The notes below the pieces were generated by a model. That model saw only the letters and a list, made by a program, of their open reading frames with translations. It did not search any database and was not told the DNA's origin. Position numbers and translations under genes: made by a program. Below, piece by piece: positions 38,349-46,924 of a DNA stretch of 64,000 nt (its first letter is position 1; each line of letters opens with the position of its first letter). Source of the stretch: Myxococcus stipitatus DSM 14675 (lineage in GTDB: Bacteria > Myxococcota > Myxococcia > Myxococcales > Myxococcaceae); the NCBI RefSeq assembly GCF_000331735.1, contig NC_020126.1:5226501-5290500 (forward strand), written 5' to 3'.

Positions 38349-39647
38349 ATGCTGCCCCTCCCTGAAACTCCCATCGCATTGACCGTCGAGCGCCTCGGGC
38401 AGCTCGGCGAGGGCGTCGCGTCCTGGCAGGGCCGCACCGTCTTCATCCCCGGAGCCTTTCCAGGCGACACCGTGCGGGTCCACCTGGAGGCCCAGGGCCG
38501 CGTGCTGCGCGGGCTCTTGCGCGAGGTGGTGACTCCAGGCGCCGACCGTCGTCAGGCGCCGTGCTCCCTGGCGAGCGAGTGTGGCGGCTGCGACTGGCTG
38601 AGCCTGGCCGAGTCCGCCCAGCGCCGCGCCAAGCAGGAGATCGTCCTCTCGACCCTGGAGCACCTGGGCCACATGAAGCGGGAGGACTTCGAGGTCCGCC
38701 CGCTGCTCGTGGCGCCTCGGGACTGGGGCTATCGCCGCCGCGCGGTGCTGCACCCCGCGGGCAAGGGCTCGCTGGGCTACTTCAGCCGGCGCAGCCATGA
38801 GCGCATCGCCGTGACGGAGTGTGGCGCGCTCTCGCCCGCGCTCTCGGAGCTGCCCGGGAAGCTGGCACCGCTGCTCAAGCCGCTGGCGAAGGACACCGAG
38901 GAGGTGCTCCTGCTGGCCGAGGGAGACAAGGCCACGTTCGCGGTGATGCTCACCGGGCCGGTGACGGCGCGGCACCAGGAGGCCGCGGAGAGCGCGGTGC
39001 GGGCGCTGCGGCTGGAGGGCGCGGTGTTGGTGCCGAAGGAGGGCTCACCTCGGCTGCTGGGCAAGCCCGTCCTGCGCTCGCTGTCCCCGCTGCGACCGGA
39101 GGTCCCGCTGTATCTGCGCCCGGACTCCTTCGCGCAGGCCCATGCGGAGGCCAACGTGGGGCTGGTCACCTCGGCCATCTTCGAGCTGGCCGCGAAGGAT
39201 GCGGACTCCGTGCTGGAGCTGTACTCCGGCAATGGCAACTTCACCTTCCCGTTGGCGGGAGGCGTGGCGTCGGTGCTGGGCGTGGAGTCGTCGCCGGTGG
39301 GCGTGGAGCTGGCCCAGCGCAGTGCTCGCGAGGCGGGTGTCAGCAATGTCCGCTTCGTGCAGGGCGATGCGCGCAAGGTGTGCGACGGCCTGGTCGCCGA
39401 GGGGCGGCGCTTCGACATGTGCCTGGCGGACCCGCCTCGCGCGGGGGCTCCGGGGCTGGCGAAGTGGATGGTGGCGCTGGGCATCCGGCGGGTGGTGTAC
39501 GTCGCGTGCGACCCGGCCTCGCTGGCGCGCGATGGCGCGGGCTTGATTGAAGCGGGCTACCGCCCCGTGGCGCTCCAGGTGGTGGACATGTTCCCCCAGA
39601 CGCACCATGTGGAAGCCGTGATGTCGTTCGAGAAGGGGAAGGCCTGA
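38349..39647 (+). CDS. RNA (uracil-5-)-methyltransferase, RlmD/TrmA family
   Basis: 432 residues. An N-terminal TRAM domain (ALTVERLGQLGEGVASW) is followed by a 4Fe-4S cluster site (CSLASECGGC and a later TECGAL cysteine). The SAM methyltransferase core has ELYSGNGNFTFPLA and LADPPRAG. The catalytic Cys lies in YVACDPASLARD, with the general base Glu in THHVEAVM. All four cluster cysteines and both catalytic residues are present. It forms 5-methyluridine in rRNA or tRNA. Whether the target is 23S U747, U1939 or tRNA U54 cannot be decided by eye. The VWA gene starts one base after its stop. Confidence 0.92.
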   Translation: MLPLPETPIALTVERLGQLGEGVASWQGRTVFIPGAFPGDTVRVHLEAQGRVLRGLLREVVTPGADRRQAPCSLASECGGCDWLSLAESAQRRAKQEIVLSTLEHLGHMKREDFEVRPLLVAPRDWGYRRRAVLHPAGKGSLGYFSRRSHERIAVTECGALSPALSELPGKLAPLLKPLAKDTEEVLLLAEGDKATFAVMLTGPVTARHQEAAESAVRALRLEGAVLVPKEGSPRLLGKPVLRSLSPLRPEVPLYLRPDSFAQAHAEANVGLVTSAIFELAAKDADSVLELYSGNGNFTFPLAGGVASVLGVESSPVGVELAQRSAREAGVSNVRFVQGDARKVCDGLVAEGRRFDMCLADPPRAGAPGLAKWMVALGIRRVVYVACDPASLARDGAGLIEAGYRPVALQVVDMFPQTHHVEAVMSFEKGKA

Positions 39648-39648
39648 G

Positions 39649-41046
39649 ATGGACGCCCGCATCGTCGAGTTCGCCGAGGTGCTTCGACAGAACGGCGTGC
39701 GCGTGAGCACGTCCGAGGTCCAGGACGCCCTGCGGGCCACCACCGAAGTGGGGCTGACGCAGAAGGACCTGTTCCGCGCCGTCCTTCGCACCACGCTGGT
39801 GAAGCGCGAGATGGACGTGGACACGTTCAACCGCGCCTTCAACTTCTTCTTCTCCGGCGCGGCCGCGACGTTCGAGGCCATCGACAAGTCCCTGGCGGAT
39901 CAGCTCGCGGAGGAGGGCTACTTGGATGGGGACATCCTGAAGATGGTCACCTTCCAGATGAACCTGCTCCTGCCGGAGATGTCCCCCCTGGCGCAGGCGG
40001 TGCTCGAAGGCGACCGCGCCCGGCTGGCGCAGATCTTCCGGATGGCGTCGCTCCAGCTCGACATGTCGCGGCTGGAGAGCCCGCTCCAGGCGGGGTTCTT
40101 CGCTCGGCGCATGCTGGCGGGCGCGGGCATGGAGCGGGCTCGCTCCGACATGAAGTCCCTGGAGGACGAGCTTCGCGCGCGGGGCATTGCTCCCGAGGGC
40201 GTGGAGATCGTCTCGCGCCATGTCGCCGCGGCGATGCGGAAGATTGAAGACGCCGCGCGCCAGGAGGTGAAGCGACAGGCGGAGGCTCGCATCCGTCGCC
40301 GCACGGACAATGTGACGGACAAGCCCCTGCACCTGCTCTCCCAGGCGGAGGTGGACCAGATGGAGTCCGCCGTGCGTACGCTCGCGGAGAAGCTGCGCAG
40401 CCGGCTCATCCGGCGTCAGCGCTCGCACCGCAAGGGCGCGCTCAACGTGCGCCGGACCCTGCGCCGGAACATGACGTGGGGCGGTGTCCCCATGGTGCCG
40501 CAGTTCAAGAGCCGCCGTCCGGAGCGCCCGGAGTTGGTGGTGCTGTGCGACGTGTCCGACTCCGTCCGGAACGCCTCGCGGATGATGCTGCTGTTCATGC
40601 ACACGATGCAGTCGCTGTTCGTGCGCGTGCGCTCGTTCGTCTTCGTGTCCGACGTGGGCGAGGTGACGCAGTACTTCAAGGACCTGGACGTGGACGAGGC
40701 CATCGACATGGCCACGGCGGGGAAGACGGTGTCGCTCAGCGCGAACTCCAACTATGGCCGCGCGCTGGCCGACTTCACCCGAGACCACCTGGGCAGCATC
40801 ACCCGCCGCACCACCCTCATGGTCATTGGCGACGGGCGCAACAACTACAACGCGAACAACGTCTGGGCCCTGAAGGACCTGCGCCGCAAGGCCAAGCGCG
40901 TGCTGTGGATCTGCCCCGAGGAGCGGGGCAACTGGGGCGTCGGCGACAGCGAGATGCTCACCTACGAGAAGCACTGCAACACGGCGGTGGTGGTGACGTC
41001 CGTCTCGGACCTCGCCCGCATCGCGGACCAGCTCGTGCCGTCCTGA
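39649..41046 (+). CDS. CoxE-like VWA-domain protein
   Basis: 465 residues. The N-terminal helical region is about 300 residues (EVLRQNGVRVSTSEVQDALRA) and ends in a highly basic stretch (RSRLIRRQRSHRKGALN). The von Willebrand A domain follows with the MIDAS motif VVLCDVSDSVRN (DxSxS) and further metal residues in VIGDGRNNYN. The layout matches CoxE-like proteins, which work with MoxR-type AAA ATPases as metal-insertion or assembly factors. No MoxR gene is adjacent. It starts one base after the methyltransferase stop. The restriction gene on the opposite strand ends 15 bp later. Confidence 0.85.
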   Translation: MDARIVEFAEVLRQNGVRVSTSEVQDALRATTEVGLTQKDLFRAVLRTTLVKREMDVDTFNRAFNFFFSGAAATFEAIDKSLADQLAEEGYLDGDILKMVTFQMNLLLPEMSPLAQAVLEGDRARLAQIFRMASLQLDMSRLESPLQAGFFARRMLAGAGMERARSDMKSLEDELRARGIAPEGVEIVSRHVAAAMRKIEDAARQEVKRQAEARIRRRTDNVTDKPLHLLSQAEVDQMESAVRTLAEKLRSRLIRRQRSHRKGALNVRRTLRRNMTWGGVPMVPQFKSRRPERPELVVLCDVSDSVRNASRMMLLFMHTMQSLFVRVRSFVFVSDVGEVTQYFKDLDVDEAIDMATAGKTVSLSANSNYGRALADFTRDHLGSITRRTTLMVIGDGRNNYNANNVWALKDLRRKAKRVLWICPEERGNWGVGDSEMLTYEKHCNTAVVVTSVSDLARIADQLVPS

Positions 41047-41061
41047 GACGGCTCGCCCCGC

Positions 41062-41859
41062 TCAGGGCCGGTACTTCAGGACCTCGTCCCGGTTCAGGTC
41101 TCCCGCTCGGGCGAGCCGGTAGTGGCGCTCCTCGACGACCTTGACCATGTCGTCCTCGACGGCGAGCTCGAACAGCGCCACGCGCTCATCGCTCATGAAC
41201 TGCGCGGAGATGGCGCGGACCTTCATGCCGGGGAAGCGCTGCTCGCACCAGGTGAGGTCCTGCTTCGCCTGGACCACGCTGATCTGGTCCGAGCCGCCCT
41301 TCGCCTGCACCGGGATGGCGTAGTGGCAGCCGTCCCGGTCGACGCCCATGTAGAGCTCGTCGATTTCAATCTGCCCGATGCCCTTCGCCGTCGTGCGCAG
41401 GTGGTTCTGGAGGGAGTACGTCGTCAGCCGCAGGAAGACGTCGAGCAGCCGGTTGTAGCGGACGATGGCCAGCAGGGCCTGCTCGTCGTCCAGCGCATAG
41501 GCTCGGATGAGCTCCGGCGTGCTGTCGGGAATCGCGATGGCGGGCAGGTCCGTGCGCGGCACCACGCGGTTGAGCCGCACCAATCGGAAGGCGTACTTGG
41601 CTCGGCCCACGCCCTCGATGACCCATTCCAGTCCTGGCGCCTGTGTCTCCAGGATGCTGTCAGGCATGCCAATGCGATAGCGGAGGGCGTAGATGACGTC
41701 GCCCAGGTTCTTCGGGAGGTCCACGCCCATCTGCTCGGCGGCGGAGACCAGGTCCTCCCGGTCGAAGTCGACCTGGTTATCCCCTCGCTTGAACCGGTCG
41801 AGGAAGATCCGCTCGATGAGGGCCTGGTAGCGATTCGCTCCGGTCGCGGCTTTGACCAC
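41062..41859 (-). CDS. Putative type II restriction endonuclease (PD-QxK)
   Basis: 265 residues from a GTG at 41859, preceded by GGAGGGG. The C-terminal third contains an acidic residue string IEIDELYMGVDRDG followed by YAIPVQAKGG, a PD-(D/E)xK-type nuclease core with Gln in place of the usual acid (QAK), as seen in Mrr-like enzymes. A second VVQAKQDL lies close by. The first 82 bases overlap the end of the adjacent methyltransferase gene, so the two are translationally linked. The specificity is unknown. Identification rests on the motif plus the neighbouring methyltransferase. Confidence 0.72.
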   Translation of the reverse strand: MVKAATGANRYQALIERIFLDRFKRGDNQVDFDREDLVSAAEQMGVDLPKNLGDVIYALRYRIGMPDSILETQAPGLEWVIEGVGRAKYAFRLVRLNRVVPRTDLPAIAIPDSTPELIRAYALDDEQALLAIVRYNRLLDVFLRLTTYSLQNHLRTTAKGIGQIEIDELYMGVDRDGCHYAIPVQAKGGSDQISVVQAKQDLTWCEQRFPGMKVRAISAQFMSDERVALFELAVEDDMVKVVEERHYRLARAGDLNRDEVLKYRP

Positions 41860-43189
41860 GGGACCCCTCCATGGCGGCCAGTCGGGCCGCCTCTGTTTCG
41901 TGCTGACTCCGCTTTCGCTGGCCGCTCTTCCGGTCACGCGAGGTTCGAGGCGGCTCGACACCGAAGTGCCGGGACGCCTCGGAGACATCCATCGAGAGCA
42001 GGGCGGTGTCGCCCAGGTCCAGGACCCGCTGGGGGCGCGATGGCTTGAGGCGCAGCGAGGAGACGACCTCCGAGGCGATGGCTCGGGCCAGCGGAGGCGG
42101 CACCGCGTTTCCAATCTGCCGGGCCCCATGCCACTTGGTCCCCTGGAAGCGGAACCAATCGGGGAAGCCGTGCAGCCGTGCCATCTCGCGCACCGTCACG
42201 CAGCGCGCATGCTCGTAATGAATCGGGCGAGGGGAGGTGAAGGCCCCGCGAGCCCCATCCGTCCCAGCCCGCAGCGTGTTCGACAAGCCCTCCGGCGCCA
42301 GCTTGTAGAAGCGCGAGATGGGCTCCGTCGAGCCAGGGGCCGTCTCCGCGAACCGCTGCCGCGAGATGGGCGTGTGCGTGGTCCGCCAGGACGACGTCAG
42401 CAGGCCCGGGTCCCAGCGCCGCATGTAGCCCAGGTGCCAGTCCTCGTCGGCCAGGCAGCGGAGCTGCGCGGCGTAGCGGCTGGGCTTCCTGGGGCGAGGC
42501 ATCGCAACGGAGTCCCCGTCCATCAGCGCCTCGAAGGCATCCGCGTCTGGCAGGTCGCCCAGCGCCTCCCGACACGTGGGGCCCGAAGGGGGCGCCACCA
42601 GGTCCCGCTCCCAGTCCGCGGGCGTCGTCGTGGGGGCCGGGTAGCGGGGGAGGGTGCCACCCTTGCGTACGCCCAGGAGAATCAAGCGCTCCCGGTGCTG
42701 GGGCACGCCGTAGGACGCGGCGTCCAGCACCTGCCACGGCATCCGCGCCTCATAGCCCACGTCGTCGAAGGCCCGGACGAGCTCGTCGAGGAACCTCCGG
42801 TGGTTCCCCACCGTCAGGCCCTTCACGTTCTCGAAGACGAAGGTGCGCGCCTCCAGCTCGGCCACCAGCCGCACGAACTCCAGGACCAGCGCATTGCGAG
42901 GGTCCTCCAGCGCACGCTGGCCCATCAGCGAGAAGCCCTGGCACGGCGGCCCTCCGAAGACACAGTCCACGGGCGACTTGCCCAGGCCCGCGGCGGCGCG
43001 AATCTCGGCCGCGGTCACCTCGGAGGCGGAGCGCGGGAGGACCGCGCACTCCGGGAAGTTGAAGGTGTGGACGGCGGCGTGGACAGGGTCCACCTCGACC
43101 GCCGCGCGCACGTCGAAGCCGGCCTGTTCGAACCCCAGGCTCATGCCTCCGGCACCCGCGAACAAGTCGATTCCCACCGGTCGTCTCAT
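41777..43189 (-). CDS. DNA (cytosine-5-)-methyltransferase
   Basis: 470 residues. The SAM motif IDLFAGAGGMSLGFEQAG (I), catalytic GGPPCQGFSLMGQR (IV), VFENVKGL (VI) and YGVPQHRERLIL (VIII) are present. The target-recognition domain (about 235-330) is followed by QIGNAVPPPLA (X). All ten-motif landmarks of C5 methyltransferases are in order. It protects DNA from the overlapping downstream nuclease gene. The C-terminal tail beyond motif X (about 85 residues, Arg-rich) has no known function. The start ATG at 43189 lies divergent from the coiled-coil gene at 43373. Confidence 0.93.
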   Translation of the reverse strand: MRRPVGIDLFAGAGGMSLGFEQAGFDVRAAVEVDPVHAAVHTFNFPECAVLPRSASEVTAAEIRAAAGLGKSPVDCVFGGPPCQGFSLMGQRALEDPRNALVLEFVRLVAELEARTFVFENVKGLTVGNHRRFLDELVRAFDDVGYEARMPWQVLDAASYGVPQHRERLILLGVRKGGTLPRYPAPTTTPADWERDLVAPPSGPTCREALGDLPDADAFEALMDGDSVAMPRPRKPSRYAAQLRCLADEDWHLGYMRRWDPGLLTSSWRTTHTPISRQRFAETAPGSTEPISRFYKLAPEGLSNTLRAGTDGARGAFTSPRPIHYEHARCVTVREMARLHGFPDWFRFQGTKWHGARQIGNAVPPPLARAIASEVVSSLRLKPSRPQRVLDLGDTALLSMDVSEASRHFGVEPPRTSRDRKSGQRKRSQHETEAARLAAMEGSRGQSRDRSESLPGPHRADLPRPVQARG

Positions 43190-43372
43190 GAGCCCCCTAC
43201 GCTACCGCCTGGAAGCCCGCCTGGCGTGAGCGAATCCGCGCGAGCCCTCCCTCCGTCCCCAGCCCGCCCGGCGGCCCTGGGTTCCGTGCGCTGCCCGATT
43301 GGACACGCAGTGAAGCCTACCTTGCGCGGACGGGGCCTGTTAGAGACGCGGACGACGACACCAGGACGTGTG

Positions 43373-43897
43373 ATGCCCTCTGACCTCTTTGACGACAATG
43401 GTTTCCAGGATGTCCGGAACGTCGAGCCCCGGGGCTCGAACCTGTCCGCGGCGGATGATCGCACCCTCCGGATGGCCTCGCTGGTCCTGGACCGTGCGCT
43501 CCTGGAGGCGTTGATTTCCTATCAGCGCGCCTTCCTGGCGGACGCGGAGCAGGGGACAGGTGACCTGGATGTGGCCCGTGCGCACACCCGCGCCCTGGAG
43601 GCCTCCCAGCTGGAGGCCCTGACGGCGGAGCGAGGCATCGCCCTGCTGCGCTCCTTCGGGGGGCGGCGGTGGACGGTCCGCAAGCTCCAGGACAAGCTCC
43701 AGCAGCTCGAGGGCGCCTCGGATGCCCGCGCGGAGGAGCTCCGTCCTCGCATCCGCGGGGAGCTGGCCAGCCAGGAGCGGGAGACGGACGCCCTGGGCCG
43801 CCGGTACGGCGATGCCACCGTGGCCTTGCTGCGAGAGCACGAGGACGTCCTCGTCGACCTCCACACCCGGATGACCGGCCTGCTCAGCCGAGGGTGA
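43373..43897 (+). CDS. Hypothetical coiled-coil protein
   Basis: 174 residues from ATG 43373 after AGGACG. Residues about 40-170 are nearly continuous helix rich in Leu, Arg, Glu and Ala (RMASLVLDRALLEALISYQRA, TVRKLQDKLQQLEGASDARAEELRPRIR), predicted as coiled coil. No signal peptide or membrane span. It is divergent from the DNA methyltransferase gene and precedes miaB by 73 bp. Not recognised; possibly a small structural protein. Confidence 0.65.
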   Translation: MPSDLFDDNGFQDVRNVEPRGSNLSAADDRTLRMASLVLDRALLEALISYQRAFLADAEQGTGDLDVARAHTRALEASQLEALTAERGIALLRSFGGRRWTVRKLQDKLQQLEGASDARAEELRPRIRGELASQERETDALGRRYGDATVALLREHEDVLVDLHTRMTGLLSRG

Positions 43898-43970
43898 CGC
43901 TCCCCTCCGGTTCGGTTGATTTCCTCGCCCGGGCGTCGCATAAGGGCACGTTCTTGCTCAGAGAATCTCC

Positions 43971-45359
43971 ATGAAGCGCTACTTCATCCACACCTTCGGC
44001 TGCCAGATGAACGTCAACGACTCGCTCCGGATGAGCGAGGTGCTGGCGAAGATGTCCTACGAGCCGACTCCGGTGCCGGAGAACGCCGACCTCATCATCC
44101 TCAACACCTGCTCCATCCGTGAGAAGGCCGAGGACAAGATGCTGTCCGCCCTGGGCCGCTACAAGCCCGTGAAGGCCAGTCGCGGCGCGCTCATCGGCGT
44201 GGGCGGCTGCGTGGCGCAGCAGGAGAAGGACAAGCTCATCAAGAAGGTCCCCTACCTGGACTTCGTCTTCGGCCCCGACAACATCGCGCGCCTGCCGGAC
44301 ATCATCGGCCGCGTGGAGGCGGAGCGGGAGCGGGTGGTGGAGACGGCCTTCGTGGACTCGGAGGAGTACGTCTTCCCCCGCGCCGACCCGGAGACGTCCC
44401 GCGGCAAGGTCACCGAGTTCGTCACGGTGATGAAGGGCTGCGACAACGTCTGCTCGTTCTGCATCGTGCCCCACACGCGTGGCCGCGAGGTGAGCCGCGC
44501 GTTCCCGGACGTGCTCCTGGAGGTCGACGCGCTGGCCAAGGTGGGCGTGCGCGAGGTGACGCTCATCGGGCAGAACGTGAACTCGTACCAGGGTGGCATC
44601 TCCTTCGCCCAGCTCCTCCTGCGCACCGCGGAGGTGCCGGGCATCGAGCGCGTGCGCTTCACGACCAGCCACCCGCATGACCTGTCGGACGAGCTCATCG
44701 AGGCGTTCCGCACCCAGCCCAAGATTGCGCCGCACTTCCACCTGCCCGTGCAGTGCGGGAGCGACCGCATCCTGAAGATGATGCGCCGCGACTACACCGT
44801 GGTGCAGTACCTGGAGCGGCTCCAGAAGCTGCGCGACGCGCGGCCGGGCATCGCCGTCACCACCGACATCATCGTGGGCTTCCCCGGGGAGACCGAGGAG
44901 GACTTCGAGATGACGATGAAGCTCACCGAGCAGGTGCGCTACGACAACCAGTTCTCCTTCATCTACAGCCCCCGCCCCAAGACGGGCGCGGCCCTGCGGG
45001 AGAAGGACTGGGGGCCCATCCCTCACGAGGTGAAGATCGCCCGCCTGGAGCGCCTGCAGAAGCTCCAGCGCCGCATCAGCACGGAGACCACCGCGGCCCT
45101 GGTCGGCGCGGAGGTGGAGGTGCTGGTGGAAGGGCACTCGCGCTACGACGCGGCGAAGCGCTTCGGGCGCACGCCGGAGAACCGCACCGTCAACTTCGAC
45201 GGCGACGCGCCCACGGGCTCCGTGGTGACGGTGAAGGTGGACCGCTCCACCCCGAACCAGCTCGCGGGCAAGCAGGTCGCGGTGCTGCGGCTGCCCACCG
45301 TGGAGCCGCTGCCGGTGGCGCCTCCCGTCTCGCCGTTCCACGTCGTCGCGGAGGCCTGA
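43971..45359 (+). CDS. miaB: tRNA-2-methylthio-N6-dimethylallyladenosine synthase MiaB
   Basis: 462 residues. The N-terminal MTTase domain carries the auxiliary cluster cysteines in FGCQMN, NTCSIREKAED and GGCVAQ. The radical-SAM core has CDNVCSFC (CxxxCxxC) and TDIIVGFPGETEEDF. A TRAM domain closes the protein (about 375-440). The N-terminal RYFIHTFGCQMN is diagnostic for MiaB over MtaB/RimO. It adds a methylthio group to i6A37 of tRNAs. The carbonic anhydrase gene follows after 26 bp. Confidence 0.96.
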   Translation: MKRYFIHTFGCQMNVNDSLRMSEVLAKMSYEPTPVPENADLIILNTCSIREKAEDKMLSALGRYKPVKASRGALIGVGGCVAQQEKDKLIKKVPYLDFVFGPDNIARLPDIIGRVEAERERVVETAFVDSEEYVFPRADPETSRGKVTEFVTVMKGCDNVCSFCIVPHTRGREVSRAFPDVLLEVDALAKVGVREVTLIGQNVNSYQGGISFAQLLLRTAEVPGIERVRFTTSHPHDLSDELIEAFRTQPKIAPHFHLPVQCGSDRILKMMRRDYTVVQYLERLQKLRDARPGIAVTTDIIVGFPGETEEDFEMTMKLTEQVRYDNQFSFIYSPRPKTGAALREKDWGPIPHEVKIARLERLQKLQRRISTETTAALVGAEVEVLVEGHSRYDAAKRFGRTPENRTVNFDGDAPTGSVVTVKVDRSTPNQLAGKQVAVLRLPTVEPLPVAPPVSPFHVVAEA

Positions 45360-45385
45360 GCGCGCCGCGCTCGAGGTGACACACC

Positions 45386-45901
45386 ATGGCGCTGAGAGCG
45401 TTTCGCGGGGTCTCCCCCCGCGTCCACCCGAGCTGCTTCGTGGATGACTCCGCCCAGGTCGTGGGCGACGTGGAGCTGGGCGAGGACTCGTCCATCTGGC
45501 TCAACACGGTGATGCGCGGTGACGTGAATCCCATCCGCGTGGGCCAGCGCACCAACATCCAGGACCTCTCGCTGGTCCACGTCACCGGCGGCCGCTCGCA
45601 CACCGTCATCGGCGACGACGTCACGGTGGGGCACCACGTGGTGCTACACGGATGTCTCGTCGGAAACCGCGTGCTGGTGGGCATGGGCTCCATCCTCCTG
45701 GACGACGTGGAGGTGGGGGATGACTGCCTCATCGGCGCCGGGACGCTGCTGACGCCGGGGACGAAGATTCCTCCGGGCTCGCTGGTGCTGGGCTCGCCCG
45801 GCAAGGTGAAGCGTCCGCTCACCGAGGACGAGCGGGCCTTCCTGCTCATGTCCGCGCAGCACTACGTCCAGATTGCTTCCGAGTACCGCGCCAGCCGCTG
45901 A
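45386..45901 (+). CDS. Gamma-class carbonic anhydrase family protein
   Basis: 171 residues of left-handed beta-helix hexapeptide repeats. Conserved Arg and Asp in MRGDVNPIRVG and three candidate zinc histidines, in SLVHVTGG and VGHHVVLHGC, fit the family. LVLGSPGKVKRPLTE is the usual C-terminal end of the helix, followed by one capping helix. Many members are active zinc or iron anhydrases, others scaffold proteins. All metal ligands are present here, so activity is plausible. It lies between miaB and the cNMP-binding-like gene. Confidence 0.88.
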   Translation: MALRAFRGVSPRVHPSCFVDDSAQVVGDVELGEDSSIWLNTVMRGDVNPIRVGQRTNIQDLSLVHVTGGRSHTVIGDDVTVGHHVVLHGCLVGNRVLVGMGSILLDDVEVGDDCLIGAGTLLTPGTKIPPGSLVLGSPGKVKRPLTEDERAFLLMSAQHYVQIASEYRASR

Positions 45902-45939
45902 TTCGCTGGCCCTCGCGCGCCGTGTTAGGACCCCGCACC

Positions 45940-46410
45940 ATGGCTCTCGTGCCTGCGACCACCCTCAAGGCGTGCCCGCTCTTCAAGGGCTTCACCGACA
46001 CCGGCATCCAGATTTTCGCGGGGGTCGCCGTGCCTCGCGCCTTCCCCAAGGGCACCGCGCTGTTCACCGAGGGCAAGACGGGTGAGTCGCTCATCATCGT
46101 CGGCGAGGGCACCGTGCGGCTGAGCGCGCGAAGCCCGTCCGGCGAGGACGTGTCCCTGGGCGAGGTGACCTCTGGCGAGCCGCTGGGGGAATTGGCCCTG
46201 GTGCAGAAGGGCGAGCGGCTGTGCACGGCGACGGCCATCACGGACGTGTCCGCGCTGGAGATTCGCGCGGCGGACTTCCAGAAGCTCCTCGCGACCAAGC
46301 CCCAGGCGTGCGTGAAGCTGCTGATGGGAATCGTGGGCTACTTCGGCCAGAAGGCCCGCGACAACCGGGACATGATTCGGACCCTCATCGGAAAGGCGCC
46401 GGCCGCCTGA
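45940..46410 (+). CDS. Cyclic-nucleotide-binding-domain-like protein
   Basis: 156 residues, one double-stranded beta-helix domain of CRP type without a DNA-binding domain. FKGFTDTGIQIFAGVAVPRAF, FTEGKTGESLIIVGEGTVRL and GELALVQKGERLCTATA trace the cNMP fold. The phosphate-binding cassette has the conserved Glu and an Arg (ERLCTA), but the residues after Arg are Leu-Cys rather than the usual Ser/Ala, so nucleotide affinity is uncertain. Start ATG 45940; an upstream GTG at 45922 is possible. Similar stand-alone domains regulate kinases or flagella in other bacteria. Confidence 0.78.
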   Translation: MALVPATTLKACPLFKGFTDTGIQIFAGVAVPRAFPKGTALFTEGKTGESLIIVGEGTVRLSARSPSGEDVSLGEVTSGEPLGELALVQKGERLCTATAITDVSALEIRAADFQKLLATKPQACVKLLMGIVGYFGQKARDNRDMIRTLIGKAPAA

Positions 46411-46924
46411 GAGGCCCGTGGTAGCGTGGGGGCCGGTATGCGTGCCCCCCACCTGGCCGTCCTCCCTCTGCCTGGGGCCCTTGTGACGTCCCTCGCGGAC
46501 GGAGGGCCGGGCGCTCCCTTCCAACAGGCACCCCGACTCCGGGGCCTACGGGAAGGTGAGCCGACGCCCTGGGTGGTGGTTAATCTGCTCGAAGCCAAGG
46601 GACGCATGCGACCGGCGGGCATGCGGCGCGGGTGGGTGACACGGGCCCCATCCTTCTTCCGCGAGGTCGCGCAGGGGAATAGAGCAGGCGGGCAAACGGT
46701 CGATATCGCTGGGGTGGCGCCGCCGGGCCGAGCGCTGGCCCTCGGGGCAACCCAGGTCTCGGCGGGGGCTCATGGAGCCGCCAGCCGCCAGGGCCGCTCG
46801 GGTTCGAAGAAGTCCCCGGCCCGGAGTTTTGAGGAGGCGTGCCCGGTTGATGCTGGGGCGCTGGATGGGCTGGCTCGGGCCGTGACCCGGCGAGCCCCTC
46901 GGAAGTGAACGGACGGGACAACGC
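46411..46924. other. Intergenic region without a supported gene
   Basis: Frames on both strands are interrupted or have poor third-position bias. No RNA gene, hairpin with T-run or promoter stood out. Confidence 0.5.

Noticed and set aside
46426..46908. Plus-strand frame of 160 codons in the intergenic region before DedA
   Set aside because: Poor third-position GC, no RBS, no recognisable composition. Treated as non-coding.
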